64,000 nucleotides of DNA from Enterococcus_C asini_A (lineage in GTDB: Bacteria; Bacillota; Bacilli; Lactobacillales; Enterococcaceae), in the NCBI RefSeq assembly GCF_031928785.1, contig NZ_JARQAL010000001.1; one strand, given 5' to 3'. How positions within the stretch are numbered: the first letter of the stretch is position 1; every line of letters starts with the position of its first letter. The notes under the pieces were generated by a model. It saw only the letters and a program-made list of their open reading frames with translations, made no database searches and was not told the origin of the DNA. Below, one piece after another: positions 26,857 to 35,306 of this stretch. The translations under genes and the position numbers were made by a program.

Positions 26857-27825
26857 ATGAATAAACGTACTTATCAAATTATTTCAGCTGTCTTATTGGT
26901 AGGAATATGTGCATTGGTTTTTTTCACTTTCCAGAACTATTCAAAATATCAAACAAATAAAGACAACTATACAGAGGCAAAAAAATCTTTTGATACAGGT
27001 AATAAAGAATATTTAGCAGCAAAGAACATTTTTGAAAAAGCTGAAAAAGACTACAATGATACTAAAGATAAATATGCTGAGCTAAAAACAAAAGCGGAGT
27101 CCGAAGCAAAAAAAGTAGACACAAGTCTTCAAAAATATCTTGATAACGGAACCAACACAAATGATTTGCTCGCAACGATGTCAGATAAATTATCAAGCAT
27201 GGAAGCACTAGAAGGAACCGTTTTTAGAAAACCGGAAAATGGTACCGGAAACAAACCGATATTGGCTCACACTACCCCCACAATAGAGCAGGCAAAAGAA
27301 GAATGGCCTGATTTCTGGGAGGAAGGCAGTGAAATTAGTAAAATTATTAATCGCGGGAATATAACTCCTGATGAAGCGATATTAGAACGAGTCAAAGATT
27401 TAATAGCCACCGGACGTCCTTATAAAGACAATGAATGGCCAGAAGAATATACAAGTCCAGATGGGGTGCGGGGGATTACCATTGGAACTCCGAGTTACGA
27501 TTCTGATTTGGGGACAAACTTTTCTGGCGATAATTCAGGTGGAAAGTATGCAGCTGCTAAAGACAACAAAGTTTCAGAAAAGCATTCCGCTACTTCTAAT
27601 GAGCCACCTTCAAAAGAAGAAGCCTATATTGCTGTGAAAAAATATGATGGAAACGATCCTGATATTGTTTATAACGATGTTGAAACGGGAAAAGATTCAA
27701 AGGGTGCATATAGAAAAATCAAAGCTTCAAGTAAGTCTGCACAAGCTCAGGGTGGTTCAGGATCTCTTGGGTTTGTAAAAGTCTACTCGGACGGTACAGT
27801 AGTAGAAACGACCGCGACCGATTAA
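26857..27825 (+). CDS. Membrane-anchored coiled-coil protein, function unknown (cluster gene 2)
   Basis: This 322-residue protein has an N-terminal membrane anchor (about 7-26), then a strongly helical stretch (30-115, heptad-like, rich in Lys, Glu and Ala) that should form a coiled coil. The middle is low in complexity with Gly, Ser and Pro. The last 65 residues (SKEEAYIAVKKY to the end) look like the PepSY-like or repeat-type domains at the ends of Lactobacillales surface proteins; this is a weak resemblance. It has no sorting signal. It starts directly at the stop of gene 1. Confidence 0.72.
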   Translation: MNKRTYQIISAVLLVGICALVFFTFQNYSKYQTNKDNYTEAKKSFDTGNKEYLAAKNIFEKAEKDYNDTKDKYAELKTKAESEAKKVDTSLQKYLDNGTNTNDLLATMSDKLSSMEALEGTVFRKPENGTGNKPILAHTTPTIEQAKEEWPDFWEEGSEISKIINRGNITPDEAILERVKDLIATGRPYKDNEWPEEYTSPDGVRGITIGTPSYDSDLGTNFSGDNSGGKYAAAKDNKVSEKHSATSNEPPSKEEAYIAVKKYDGNDPDIVYNDVETGKDSKGAYRKIKASSKSAQAQGGSGSLGFVKVYSDGTVVETTATD

Positions 27826-27937
27826 TCTGCTATTAGAGACAAGAATTGTCAACTTTCTAATAAAATTTAAACCATAAAAAATGGGGAAGTTATTGCTAAA
27901 TGGGGATAATTAAAATGCAAAAGAGGAGTTTTGAAAA

Positions 27938-30178
27938 ATGATTTGTCCAAAATGTCAAAGTGAGAATCCGACAGATGCTAATTTCTGTCAAAATTGTGGC
28001 TATCGTTTTGAGGAAGGGGTGACAGATTCTAAAGAACATGAAAAAGATACCGGTACTCCGATAGTCAAAGAGAAAGGTGAAGAGATTAAAGAAAGTCCAG
28101 AATCCCAAGATGAAAGTAAAGAGAATACAGATAGCTCAATTGAAATGGAGGTACCAAAAGAGCAACCGTCTAACAACAAGGAAAATTCATCTGAGCCAAG
28201 TCCAAAAAAAACTCATAAATTTGCTAAAATTTTAATCGCTGTGGCAGTTACCGTACTTGCTTTAGGAGGTAGTTGGTATGGCTTTCAGCAAAAAAAGCTA
28301 GCTGATACTAGAGCGGAAGAACAAGCCAAACAAAAGGCGGACCAAAAGCTTCAACAACAGTTACAAAAACAGATGGACGTTGCTTTGAAGGATATTCCAG
28401 AGGTTAGTATTAAAACAGTGGAAGTACCTACAGATGTTACCACGTATTCCAAAGACAGTACGGTTAAAGTGATATTGAGTTACCCAGATGCTAAAAAGTA
28501 TGATTTATACTATCAAAAACCAGATACTACGGACTATTCTTTACTAGCTTCTTCTTATCAAAATCAGGAAGAAAGTGTACAAGAAAAGGTGCAAGGGGAG
28601 TACACGGTAGAATTGTCACTACTCACAATTGCTAAATTGGAAAAGAATGATTATCAATTGATGCTTGGTAGGGCATTGGTGCTTCCAAAAGAGCTTAATT
28701 ATGATGGTAAAAAAGACGGTCAACCTGTAGCAAACGTGCCAGGAGAAAGCAAAGACGCACCTAATCAGATACAGGTATCTTTAGAAAAAGAGAATCAGCA
28801 AGTTACCAATGTCATTTCGCAACAAAATCTTACTTATCAGCCAAAAGAGCAGGGAATTAGTGAGGATGATGTCCAAACGCAACGGGATGGGATATTGTTA
28901 CAAGCGGCCAAAATCAATGCAGATGAATATTCTATGCAGGATTTTGTCAATCTCTTAGCTGATCAAAAGGATAGTCAAGGGGAATCAGTCAATTCACGAG
29001 TACCTTATATTTTCAAAGCTATTCCTAAACTAAAAGCTGAAAAAACCGGTATCACCTACGATTTGGAAAATTTAGGCAAGTATGACATATATGAGCAAAA
29101 ATTTTATGGGAAAACTTCTACTGAACACAAATATAGTGGAACGGCCGAAGGAAAAGTTTTTTACAAGGAAGCCTATATCAATGATGGGCGATTGGATGAA
29201 CCGATTTTGATTCAACATACCGGTTATTACTATGATATGCAGTGGCCTAGTGAAGTCAGCAAGTCCGATCAATTCAATAGTGACGAGAGCCGGACGACTA
29301 CTGCCGTAAATGAAGATTTCGCTGAAGGAATTAAAAAATTAGAAACAGAAAGTAATTTTTATTTGAGTTTTAACGACAAAGAGGATATTTTTACGGGGTA
29401 TTTTGTAGGGAAAGACCGTCTTCAGTGGGGAGATAATGAATACTACTCTTTCTCACCTGCATATTTGACGAAACTACATTTGCCACCAGATGGGTCTGAA
29501 GTTGGCATGGCAACTGCGGATAATACTACTAATAAATTAACAGCTAGCAGTGGTGCTTCTGATGATGAAAAAAGTAGTAGCATATCTTCTGAGACACCCC
29601 AAACATCAACTACTTCAATCAAGGATTGGAATGATGAAGAGTTGGACCGATGGTTGTTGGGACATTACCGTAAAAAATTAACTGGGGGAAGCGGAACTTG
29701 GAGTCAATCTGCTAATGGGAGGCGAAATGATGATGACACCTATGTATGTACGGTCCTAGAAGGGACACCATTCTATGCTCAAGTCATTTTTAAAAATAGT
29801 GGGACCTATTCTATTGAGGAAAATGGTGATTACAAATTTGTTTGGTTTGGTGATTGGGATAATGAAATCACAGGGAATATTTTCAAAGAATATTCCTTTG
29901 AAGAATTAAAATCAGTGCGTAATGATGTGCAAAATACTCATATACCCAGTTTGACTGTTGAAGAATTATACAAAATTTCGGCTTCGGATTATGATAATGC
30001 AGAAATGATTAGTAACTTCGAAGATACTGACTTTATAGGCATCGGTATCAATACACCAAATAATTCAACTACAGTGCGTGTGAATAAGATTAGCGGACAA
30101 GTAGAAACTGGTCAACAACAGTATCAATATAATTGGGAATTGACCAAGAAGCTGTGGGAATACTGGGAAAATCGCTAA
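27938..30178 (+). CDS. Large zinc-ribbon membrane protein, function unknown (cluster gene 3)
   Basis: A 746-residue protein: zinc ribbon CPKC...CQNC (residues 3-20), an acidic linker of about 65 residues, a membrane segment near 93-112, a charged helix (EEQAKQKADQKL), and about 600 residues outside. The architecture (inside ribbon, one membrane pass, outside beta-rich domains) recalls the TcaA type of cell-wall-stress proteins, but I cannot show homology. A Ser/Thr-rich linker near 525-555 separates two outside parts; the last part has VRVNKISGQVETG, also seen in other Lactobacillales surface-domain ends. AGAGGAG precedes the ATG. A strong terminator follows. Confidence 0.75.
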   Translation: MICPKCQSENPTDANFCQNCGYRFEEGVTDSKEHEKDTGTPIVKEKGEEIKESPESQDESKENTDSSIEMEVPKEQPSNNKENSSEPSPKKTHKFAKILIAVAVTVLALGGSWYGFQQKKLADTRAEEQAKQKADQKLQQQLQKQMDVALKDIPEVSIKTVEVPTDVTTYSKDSTVKVILSYPDAKKYDLYYQKPDTTDYSLLASSYQNQEESVQEKVQGEYTVELSLLTIAKLEKNDYQLMLGRALVLPKELNYDGKKDGQPVANVPGESKDAPNQIQVSLEKENQQVTNVISQQNLTYQPKEQGISEDDVQTQRDGILLQAAKINADEYSMQDFVNLLADQKDSQGESVNSRVPYIFKAIPKLKAEKTGITYDLENLGKYDIYEQKFYGKTSTEHKYSGTAEGKVFYKEAYINDGRLDEPILIQHTGYYYDMQWPSEVSKSDQFNSDESRTTTAVNEDFAEGIKKLETESNFYLSFNDKEDIFTGYFVGKDRLQWGDNEYYSFSPAYLTKLHLPPDGSEVGMATADNTTNKLTASSGASDDEKSSSISSETPQTSTTSIKDWNDEELDRWLLGHYRKKLTGGSGTWSQSANGRRNDDDTYVCTVLEGTPFYAQVIFKNSGTYSIEENGDYKFVWFGDWDNEITGNIFKEYSFEELKSVRNDVQNTHIPSLTVEELYKISASDYDNAEMISNFEDTDFIGIGINTPNNSTTVRVNKISGQVETGQQQYQYNWELTKKLWEYWENR

Positions 30179-30196
30179 TAGTCAATTTATATACTA

Positions 30197-30235
30197 ATCA
30201 AAAAAGGACGGCACAAAAGCCAGTCCTTTTTTGAT
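30197..30235. terminator. Bidirectional terminator closing the zinc-ribbon cluster
   Basis: ATCAAAAAAGGAC-GGC pairs with GCC-GTCCTTTTTTGAT around a short loop; T runs on both strands. Confidence 0.9.
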
Positions 30236-30299
30236 CAGATGGGTATTAAGGTTAGACAAAGTTAAAAGGAATGTCTTGTATTGCTAGCGGTGAAAACGA

Positions 30300-30805
30300 T
30301 CAATACAAAGTCAAAAAACGCTTATCCCAAATACTTTCATAAAAACAAATCGTCTCAGCAGCACTCATATATGGGCTGTCCACTGTACTGGTGAGGTTTC
30401 TCTCCATAAAAAGTTGATAGCCTAAACCGTGAGCCATTTTAATCGTAGCATCCAAGCAGTACTCTGTTTGAGCGCCACAGATTTCTATGGTTTGAATCTT
30501 TCTCTTTTGTAGTTCGTCAACTAAGTTCGTTTGATAAAAAGCGTTGGCGTGCCATTTTTGTAGGAAGAGCGTGCCTTTATCTTTTTGAAGCTCGGGGATG
30601 ATTTCCCAAACAGAGGTGTTTGCCACAAGGTCTTCCTCATTGTGTTGGACAAAAATAATCGGTAAGCCATTTTCATGGTATTTGGAAATTTTTTGATTGA
30701 CTTTAGCAATTAGTTTTTTAACTGATAGAGGGGCTTTTCCCCATAGCAAACCCCATTTTGTAAATCAATAATCATTAAGGCGTCTTTTAACGATTCGTGG
30801 CTCAT
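30300..30805 (-). pseudogene. Isochorismatase-like cysteine hydrolase with a frameshift
   Basis: The N-terminal end is read from ATG at 30805 (MSHESLKDALMIIDLQNGVC) in one frame; the rest (KKLIAKV onward, with catalytic GAQTEYC) is in another. The break is at an A6 tract (minus strand CAGTTAAAAAACTAA, near 30713-30727); adding one A restores a single 168-residue protein. The start overlaps the ald stop by ATGA, so the intact gene would have been coupled to ald. It may be a true pseudogene, a sequencing error in a homopolymer, or -1 frameshifting on A AAA AAC, which is in the correct frame. Substrate unknown. Confidence 0.8.
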
Positions 30806-31914
30806 AGTAGCTCATCCAATGGAGTATACGCCAAGTTTAAATCTTCTGCTACAGCTTTTAAGGTCAGTTTTCCACGATAAGTATTAACGCCGTGGTAAAG
30901 GTCTGGACTTGTCTGTAAAGCCTTTGTTAAAGGAGCTTGTGCCAGTTGTAAAATATAAGGCAAGGTGGCGTTACTCAACGCATAGGTGGAAGTTTGAGGC
31001 ACGGCTCCCGGCATATTCGCTACAGCGTAATGAATGACGCCTTCTTTTACATAAGTAGGCTTGTCGTGGGTGGTGACGGTATCGCCAGTTTCAAAAATCC
31101 CGCCTTGGTCGATGGCGATGTCCACAATCACCGCACCTTCCTTCATGCTGGCGACCATTTCACGAGTTACCAATTTTGGCGCTTTATGTCCCGGTAATAG
31201 CACGGCGCCAATGACTAAATCAGCAGTGATTAAGGAAGTTTCCAAATTGCTAATGTTTGATGCTAAGGTTTGAATTTGGCCGGAAAATTCCGATTCTAAT
31301 TCTTGCAGTCGTTGTAAATTGGTATCTAAGACAGTGACTTTTGCGCCTAATCCAAAGGCGATTTGTGCTGCATTTGTGCCTGCAATTCCGCCACCGATAA
31401 TCATGACTTCTCCTCTTTTAACCCCGGGAACTCCAGCTAGTAGAATTCCTTCGCCCCCAGAAGAACGTTCCAAAAAGCGTGCTCCTAGTTGAGGCGCCAT
31501 GCGACCAGCAATGACACTCATAGGAGCCAAAAGTGGTAATTGGCCCTCTGCTGTGGTGACATTTTCGTAGGCAATAGCATTTACCTTAGCTGCTAATAAA
31601 GCTTCGGCTAAAGGTTGATTAGCTGCCATATGCAAATAAGTGAAGAGGAGTAAGTCTTCACGGAAATATTGATATTCGCAATCCAGTGGTTCTTTGACTT
31701 TTAAAACTAATTCACAAGACCAAACATCCTGAGCCGATTGTTTAATCACCGCTCCCACATTTTCATATTCATTATCGTAAATAGCAGAACCAAGTCCGGC
31801 TTTGGTTTCCACCCAAACTTCATGGCCTCGTTTGACTAGTTCTAGGACACCGCTGGGAGGCAAAGCGACCCGATTTTCATTGTTTTTGATTTCTTTTAAA
31901 ATACCGATTCTCAT
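30802..31914 (-). CDS. ald: Alanine dehydrogenase
   Basis: Ald catalyses reversible NAD-dependent deamination of L-alanine to pyruvate and ammonia. The 370-residue protein starts with MRIGILKEIKNNENRVA, has Lys and His substrate residues in the N-terminal domain and the NAD loop IGGGIAGTNAA near residue 173. VANMPGAVPQTST is diagnostic. ATG follows AAAGGAGTG. On the minus strand TGCTATACT (31958-31950) is a good extended -10. The downstream partner is the frameshifted hydrolase. Confidence 0.95.
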   Translation of the reverse strand: MRIGILKEIKNNENRVALPPSGVLELVKRGHEVWVETKAGLGSAIYDNEYENVGAVIKQSAQDVWSCELVLKVKEPLDCEYQYFREDLLLFTYLHMAANQPLAEALLAAKVNAIAYENVTTAEGQLPLLAPMSVIAGRMAPQLGARFLERSSGGEGILLAGVPGVKRGEVMIIGGGIAGTNAAQIAFGLGAKVTVLDTNLQRLQELESEFSGQIQTLASNISNLETSLITADLVIGAVLLPGHKAPKLVTREMVASMKEGAVIVDIAIDQGGIFETGDTVTTHDKPTYVKEGVIHYAVANMPGAVPQTSTYALSNATLPYILQLAQAPLTKALQTSPDLYHGVNTYRGKLTLKAVAEDLNLAYTPLDELL

Positions 31915-31949
31915 TCAATCACTCCTTTGATAACGTATTCTTAACTATC

Positions 31950-31958
31950 AGTATAGCA
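31950..31958 (-). promoter_or_regulatory. Extended -10 promoter of ald
   Basis: The minus strand reads TGCTATACT about 37 bases before the ald ATG; no clear -35. Confidence 0.5.
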
Positions 31959-31984
31959 AAGAATCACGCTAGATTGGGCAAAGA

Positions 31985-32016
31985 AAAAAACTGTCCAAAA
32001 AAAGGGACAGTTTTTA
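31985..32016 (-). terminator. Terminator of the C39-like protease gene
   Basis: AAAACTGTCC pairs with GGACAGTTTT; the minus strand continues in T. It lies just behind the protease stop. Confidence 0.8.
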
Positions 32017-32018
32017 GC

Positions 32019-32720
32019 TTAAAGAGAAGTGTCTTTGGTAAAAGCCCAATAGTGACGAAACTGAGTAGTATAATCACTGGCTGTAAACCAACTATAAGTA
32101 TGATTTTTTTCGGGATTGTCACTGGGATCTAAGATGGTTAAATTATCTGTGTCAGCTTGATAACGAGCTAAGACCATAATATGACCATTATCGGTAAACT
32201 CCCCGGGAAGCGCAGAAACTACTACGGGAATATCTTGTTCCAAATAGGTTTGGACCTTGGAAAAATCAGCGTCTAAATCATGAAGCGTCAAGTTGTATTC
32301 TTTAGCAAAAGCAGGGAAAATAGACCAGTCTGTACCTGCATCTGCCTGATAGTATTGGTCTTTTGCCCAATTTGTAATCTCGGTGGGAGAGACTTCCCGG
32401 TTTTCGTAATAAGCTAAAATCATCGCTAGAGAAGTTGGTGCACAACCGTTTTCCGCGATGGTTTTACCGTTATCTACTCCATAGCTTTCAGTAGCCCAAC
32501 GTTCATCGGTCTGTAAAAGTAATGGTGTCTGAATGCCTTCATCTTGTAAGTAAGCATTGGCATTGGTGGCGTATTCTGTTTGGCTTAGGCTGTTCTCGTA
32601 GTGGACCTCAGAAGAAGTGCTGTAAGTGAATTGGTGCATAGCAAAAGTTGTCATGCCCCAAAATATCAGTAGCAAACCTATCAAAATTCTCAATGGTCTT
32701 TTTTTCCCTTCGACGCGCAT
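32019..32720 (-). CDS. Exported C39-like cysteine peptidase
   Basis: A 233-residue protein with an N-terminal hydrophobic segment (about 10-28) that exports or anchors it. The papain-like triad of peptidase family C39-like domains is visible: Cys93 in NGCAPTSLAM, His180 in NGHIMV, Asp198 in LDPSD. It lacks the ABC-transporter part of bacteriocin-processing C39 enzymes, so it is probably a cell-surface hydrolase of unknown substrate. Start GCGCATG follows AGGAGGGGCAC. Single gene. Confidence 0.82.
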   Translation of the reverse strand: MRVEGKKRPLRILIGLLLIFWGMTTFAMHQFTYSTSSEVHYENSLSQTEYATNANAYLQDEGIQTPLLLQTDERWATESYGVDNGKTIAENGCAPTSLAMILAYYENREVSPTEITNWAKDQYYQADAGTDWSIFPAFAKEYNLTLHDLDADFSKVQTYLEQDIPVVVSALPGEFTDNGHIMVLARYQADTDNLTILDPSDNPEKNHTYSWFTASDYTTQFRHYWAFTKDTSL

Positions 32721-32822
32721 AGTGCCCCTCCTTTTTCAGTTGTCCTCAATTACTTTCATTTAACCAAAAAGCAGAAGAAAATACATCGGACTTAAGTAGG
32801 AGAGTGGACAGTATAAAAAAGG

Positions 32823-33145
32823 GGATGTGGCATAAGTAACTAATAAACAAAAAATAGCGAACGTTTTGATTTTAAGTCAAATAAATGTACGTTTGAAAAT
32901 TAATCGTGAAGAAGTCGTGTTTCAGTCTGTAGAAGAAACATTACCATACGTGTTCAGAGAAAAAGTGAATTACGGTGACTTAGCTTGATGAAATCAAGGT
33001 TAGTCACCGTTTGAAATTTTTAGAAATGAAAAGACGAGACTCTTCCTATGTTCCTTCATGAAAGAGTCTCGTCTTTTGCTTTCGTCTCACGTATAGTAAT
33101 GTTCGGTTCGGAGGACTGGAATACGACTTTTGTCACAGCCCCGAA
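32823..33145. repeat. Intergenic repeat, copy A
   Basis: This stretch fills most of the gene-free 32721-33148 region. It shares blocks with 55238-55475 in the same order: CATAA near the start, AAATAGCGAA, GTTTGAAATTTTTA, AATGAAAAGAC, a long hairpin with different stem sequence, GTCTTTTG, ACGT, GTTCG, GAGG and TTGTCACA. The hairpin here is a perfect 16-bp stem (33029-33044 with 33062-33077). Such dispersed units are known in lactic acid bacteria; this family is not named here. Confidence 0.6.
33029..33078. terminator. Long hairpin in repeat copy A, possible bidirectional terminator
   Basis: AAAAGACGAGACTCTT pairs perfectly with AAGAGTCTCGTCTTTT, loop of 17 bases, T on both strands. It is well placed to end transcription of the ABC-F gene on the minus strand. 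Confidence 0.65.
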
Positions 33146-33148
33146 AGC

Positions 33149-35080
33149 TTAATTTTCATATTCTTCTAATTCCAGGCTGGCATTTTCCCAGTCTTCCAAG
33201 AAAGCTTCTTGTTTTTCTTGGGCTGCTTCTAATTGTTGATTCAAATCGCTTAAAACTACGTGATCAGCTTGAATCGCAGGTTTAGCCATTTCCATTTCTA
33301 AATGATGAATGGTTTCTTCTAATTTGGCTAAATCTTCTTCGATTTGTGTGACTTTCCGTTGCAAGTTGCGCAATCGTTTTTGTTGTTCTTTGGTGTTTTG
33401 GAAGGTTTCTTTGCCGCTGGAGACGGTAGGGATTACCGTGTCGGTTTCTAGCAGTGCTTTTAGTTCTTCTTCTTCTTTTTTCTTTTCCAAATAATAATCG
33501 TAATCGCCTAAGTAGAGCTTGCTGCCTTCAGCAGAGAGCTCGACGACTTTAGAAGCAAGGCGATTGATAAAGTAGCGGTCGTGGGAAACAAAAAGCAGTG
33601 TACCTTCATAATCAATTAACGCATTTTCTAAGACTTCTTTATTGTCGATGTCTAAATGGTTGGTCGGTTCATCCAAGATTAAGAAGTTTTCTTTGTTCAT
33701 GGCCAATTTCGCCAAAGCGACCCGGGCTTTTTCACCACCGCTTAATAGGGCGATGGGTTTTTCCACATCTTCTCCAGAGAATAAGAAGCTGCCTAGGACA
33801 TTTCGAATTTCGACTTCTGGAGTGGTGGGATGTTCGTCCCAGAGTTCTTGCAAAATAGTCTTTTGAGGATTGAGTTCTGTCTGTCCTTGGTCGTAATAAC
33901 CAATGGTGACATTGGTTCCTAGATGAACCTCTCCTTTAATCAAAGGCAGTTCGCCAATGAGGGACTTCAATAAAGTGGATTTACCGATTCCATTTGGTCC
34001 TACTAAAGCGATGGCATCTTTGCGGCGCACATCCAGATTTACTGGTGCTGCCAAAATGTGATTGTCATAGCCAATTGCTACGTCTTCTGTTTGACAGACC
34101 ACGTTACCAGATGGTTTGGTAATGTCAAACAGGAAGTGGGCCGACTTTTCATCCCCTTGTGGTCGATCCATGCGTTCCATTTTTTCCAATTGTTTCCGAC
34201 GGCTTTGGGCGCGTTTCGTGGTGGAAGCCCGGACCAAGTTGCGAGCCACAAAGTCTTCTAGCTTGTGAATTTCTTCTTGTTGTTTTTCGTAGGTTTTCCA
34301 TTCGCTTTGGAGTTGTTCTGCCTTAAGGTCTAGGTAGCGACTGTAGTTTCCTTTGTAATGACGCATTTTGTGGCGGCTGATTTCATAGATTTCAGTTACG
34401 ACTTTATCCAAGAAATAGCGGTCATGGGAGACGATTAAGAGTGCACCGCTGTAGTTTTGTAAATAGTTTTCTAACCAAGACAAAGTCTCAATATCCAAAT
34501 GGTTGGTCGGTTCATCGAGAATTAAAATATCGGGTTTTTGCAACAACATGCGAGCCAGCGCCAGGCGGGTCTTTTGCCCACCGGATAAAGTGTCGATGGT
34601 TTGTTGATAAAAGCTTTCATCAAATTGGAAGCCGTGGAGGACGGAACGGATTTCTGCTTCATAGCCATAACCATTTTGAGCTAAAAAGTCATGTTGCAAT
34701 TGATCGTATTCTTTTAATAACCGTTCAGCTGTTGGTGTCCCTTGCGTGCTTTGGGCAATTTCTTGTTCCAACTGGCCTAAGCGGGTTTCCATTTGACGGA
34801 GACGATGAAACGCTTCGAGCATTTCTGCCCAAACGGTTTTATCAGAATCTAGACCGGTATCTTGGGCCAAGTAGCCAATGGTGGCCGTTTTATTTTTGGC
34901 GATGGTTCCTTCATCGGGAGCTTCCAATCCAGCGATGATTTTTAATAAAGTGGACTTACCGGCACCATTGCGCCCTACTAAACCGATACGGGAATGGTCC
35001 GCTACTTCTAATTGAATATTTTGGAATAAAACTTCGGCGCCAAAGAGCCGAGCAATTTGATTTGCTTGTAATAAGATCAT
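33149..35080 (-). CDS. ABC-F family ATPase (YdiF-like)
   Basis: A 643-residue ABC-F protein: two ATPase domains with Walker A GRNGAGKST (36-44) and GPNGIGKST, two LSGG signatures, DEPTNHLD twice, and the linker rich in Arg and Lys between them; a coiled-coil tail closes the protein. No membrane segment. ABC-F proteins act on the ribosome as translation factors or antibiotic-protection proteins. The neighbourhood with rex matches YdiF of Bacillus subtilis, which argues for the housekeeping branch. It is divergent from rex. Confidence 0.88.
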   Translation of the reverse strand: MILLQANQIARLFGAEVLFQNIQLEVADHSRIGLVGRNGAGKSTLLKIIAGLEAPDEGTIAKNKTATIGYLAQDTGLDSDKTVWAEMLEAFHRLRQMETRLGQLEQEIAQSTQGTPTAERLLKEYDQLQHDFLAQNGYGYEAEIRSVLHGFQFDESFYQQTIDTLSGGQKTRLALARMLLQKPDILILDEPTNHLDIETLSWLENYLQNYSGALLIVSHDRYFLDKVVTEIYEISRHKMRHYKGNYSRYLDLKAEQLQSEWKTYEKQQEEIHKLEDFVARNLVRASTTKRAQSRRKQLEKMERMDRPQGDEKSAHFLFDITKPSGNVVCQTEDVAIGYDNHILAAPVNLDVRRKDAIALVGPNGIGKSTLLKSLIGELPLIKGEVHLGTNVTIGYYDQGQTELNPQKTILQELWDEHPTTPEVEIRNVLGSFLFSGEDVEKPIALLSGGEKARVALAKLAMNKENFLILDEPTNHLDIDNKEVLENALIDYEGTLLFVSHDRYFINRLASKVVELSAEGSKLYLGDYDYYLEKKKEEEELKALLETDTVIPTVSSGKETFQNTKEQQKRLRNLQRKVTQIEEDLAKLEETIHHLEMEMAKPAIQADHVVLSDLNQQLEAAQEKQEAFLEDWENASLELEEYEN

Positions 35081-35234
35081 AGTCGATTTTCCTTGCTTGT
35101 GAAAAGTAGGTCGAACTGGCTTTTTTATCCGTGCTTTTAGCTAGCCGACGCTCCTTGTCAGTCTATCATACTTTCCTTCCCGTTGCGATGGTCTTGCTTA
35201 AAAAGTAAAGCTTGCTCTTGATTGAGCAAGGTTG

Positions 35235-35263
35235 TTGTTTTTTCACAAGATTACTGGTATGAT
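35235..35263 (+). promoter_or_regulatory. Promoter of rex with a possible Rex half site
   Basis: TTGTTT and TATGAT are spaced by 17 bases, with TG before the -10. TTCACAA (35242-35248), half of a Rex site, lies in the spacer, and a second TTCACAA lies at 35285-35291. Autoregulation is possible but a full palindromic Rex box is not seen. Confidence 0.5.
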
Positions 35264-35306
35264 TTCGTCAGTCCACAAGAGAAATTCACAAGCGGAGGAA
35301 TCGAAA

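Noticed and set aside
34441..34938. 165-residue open frame on the plus strand
   Set aside because: Lies antisense inside the ABC-F gene, without a ribosome binding site; a shadow of the conserved coding strand.
33149..35080. Antibiotic-resistance ABC-F protein
   Set aside because: Position next to rex and the general form fit the housekeeping YdiF branch; nothing in the sequence points to resistance.
35231..35291. Full Rex operator
   Set aside because: Only TTCACAA half sites are found; spacing and palindrome do not meet the TTGTGAN6TCACAA form, so only a weak note was kept.
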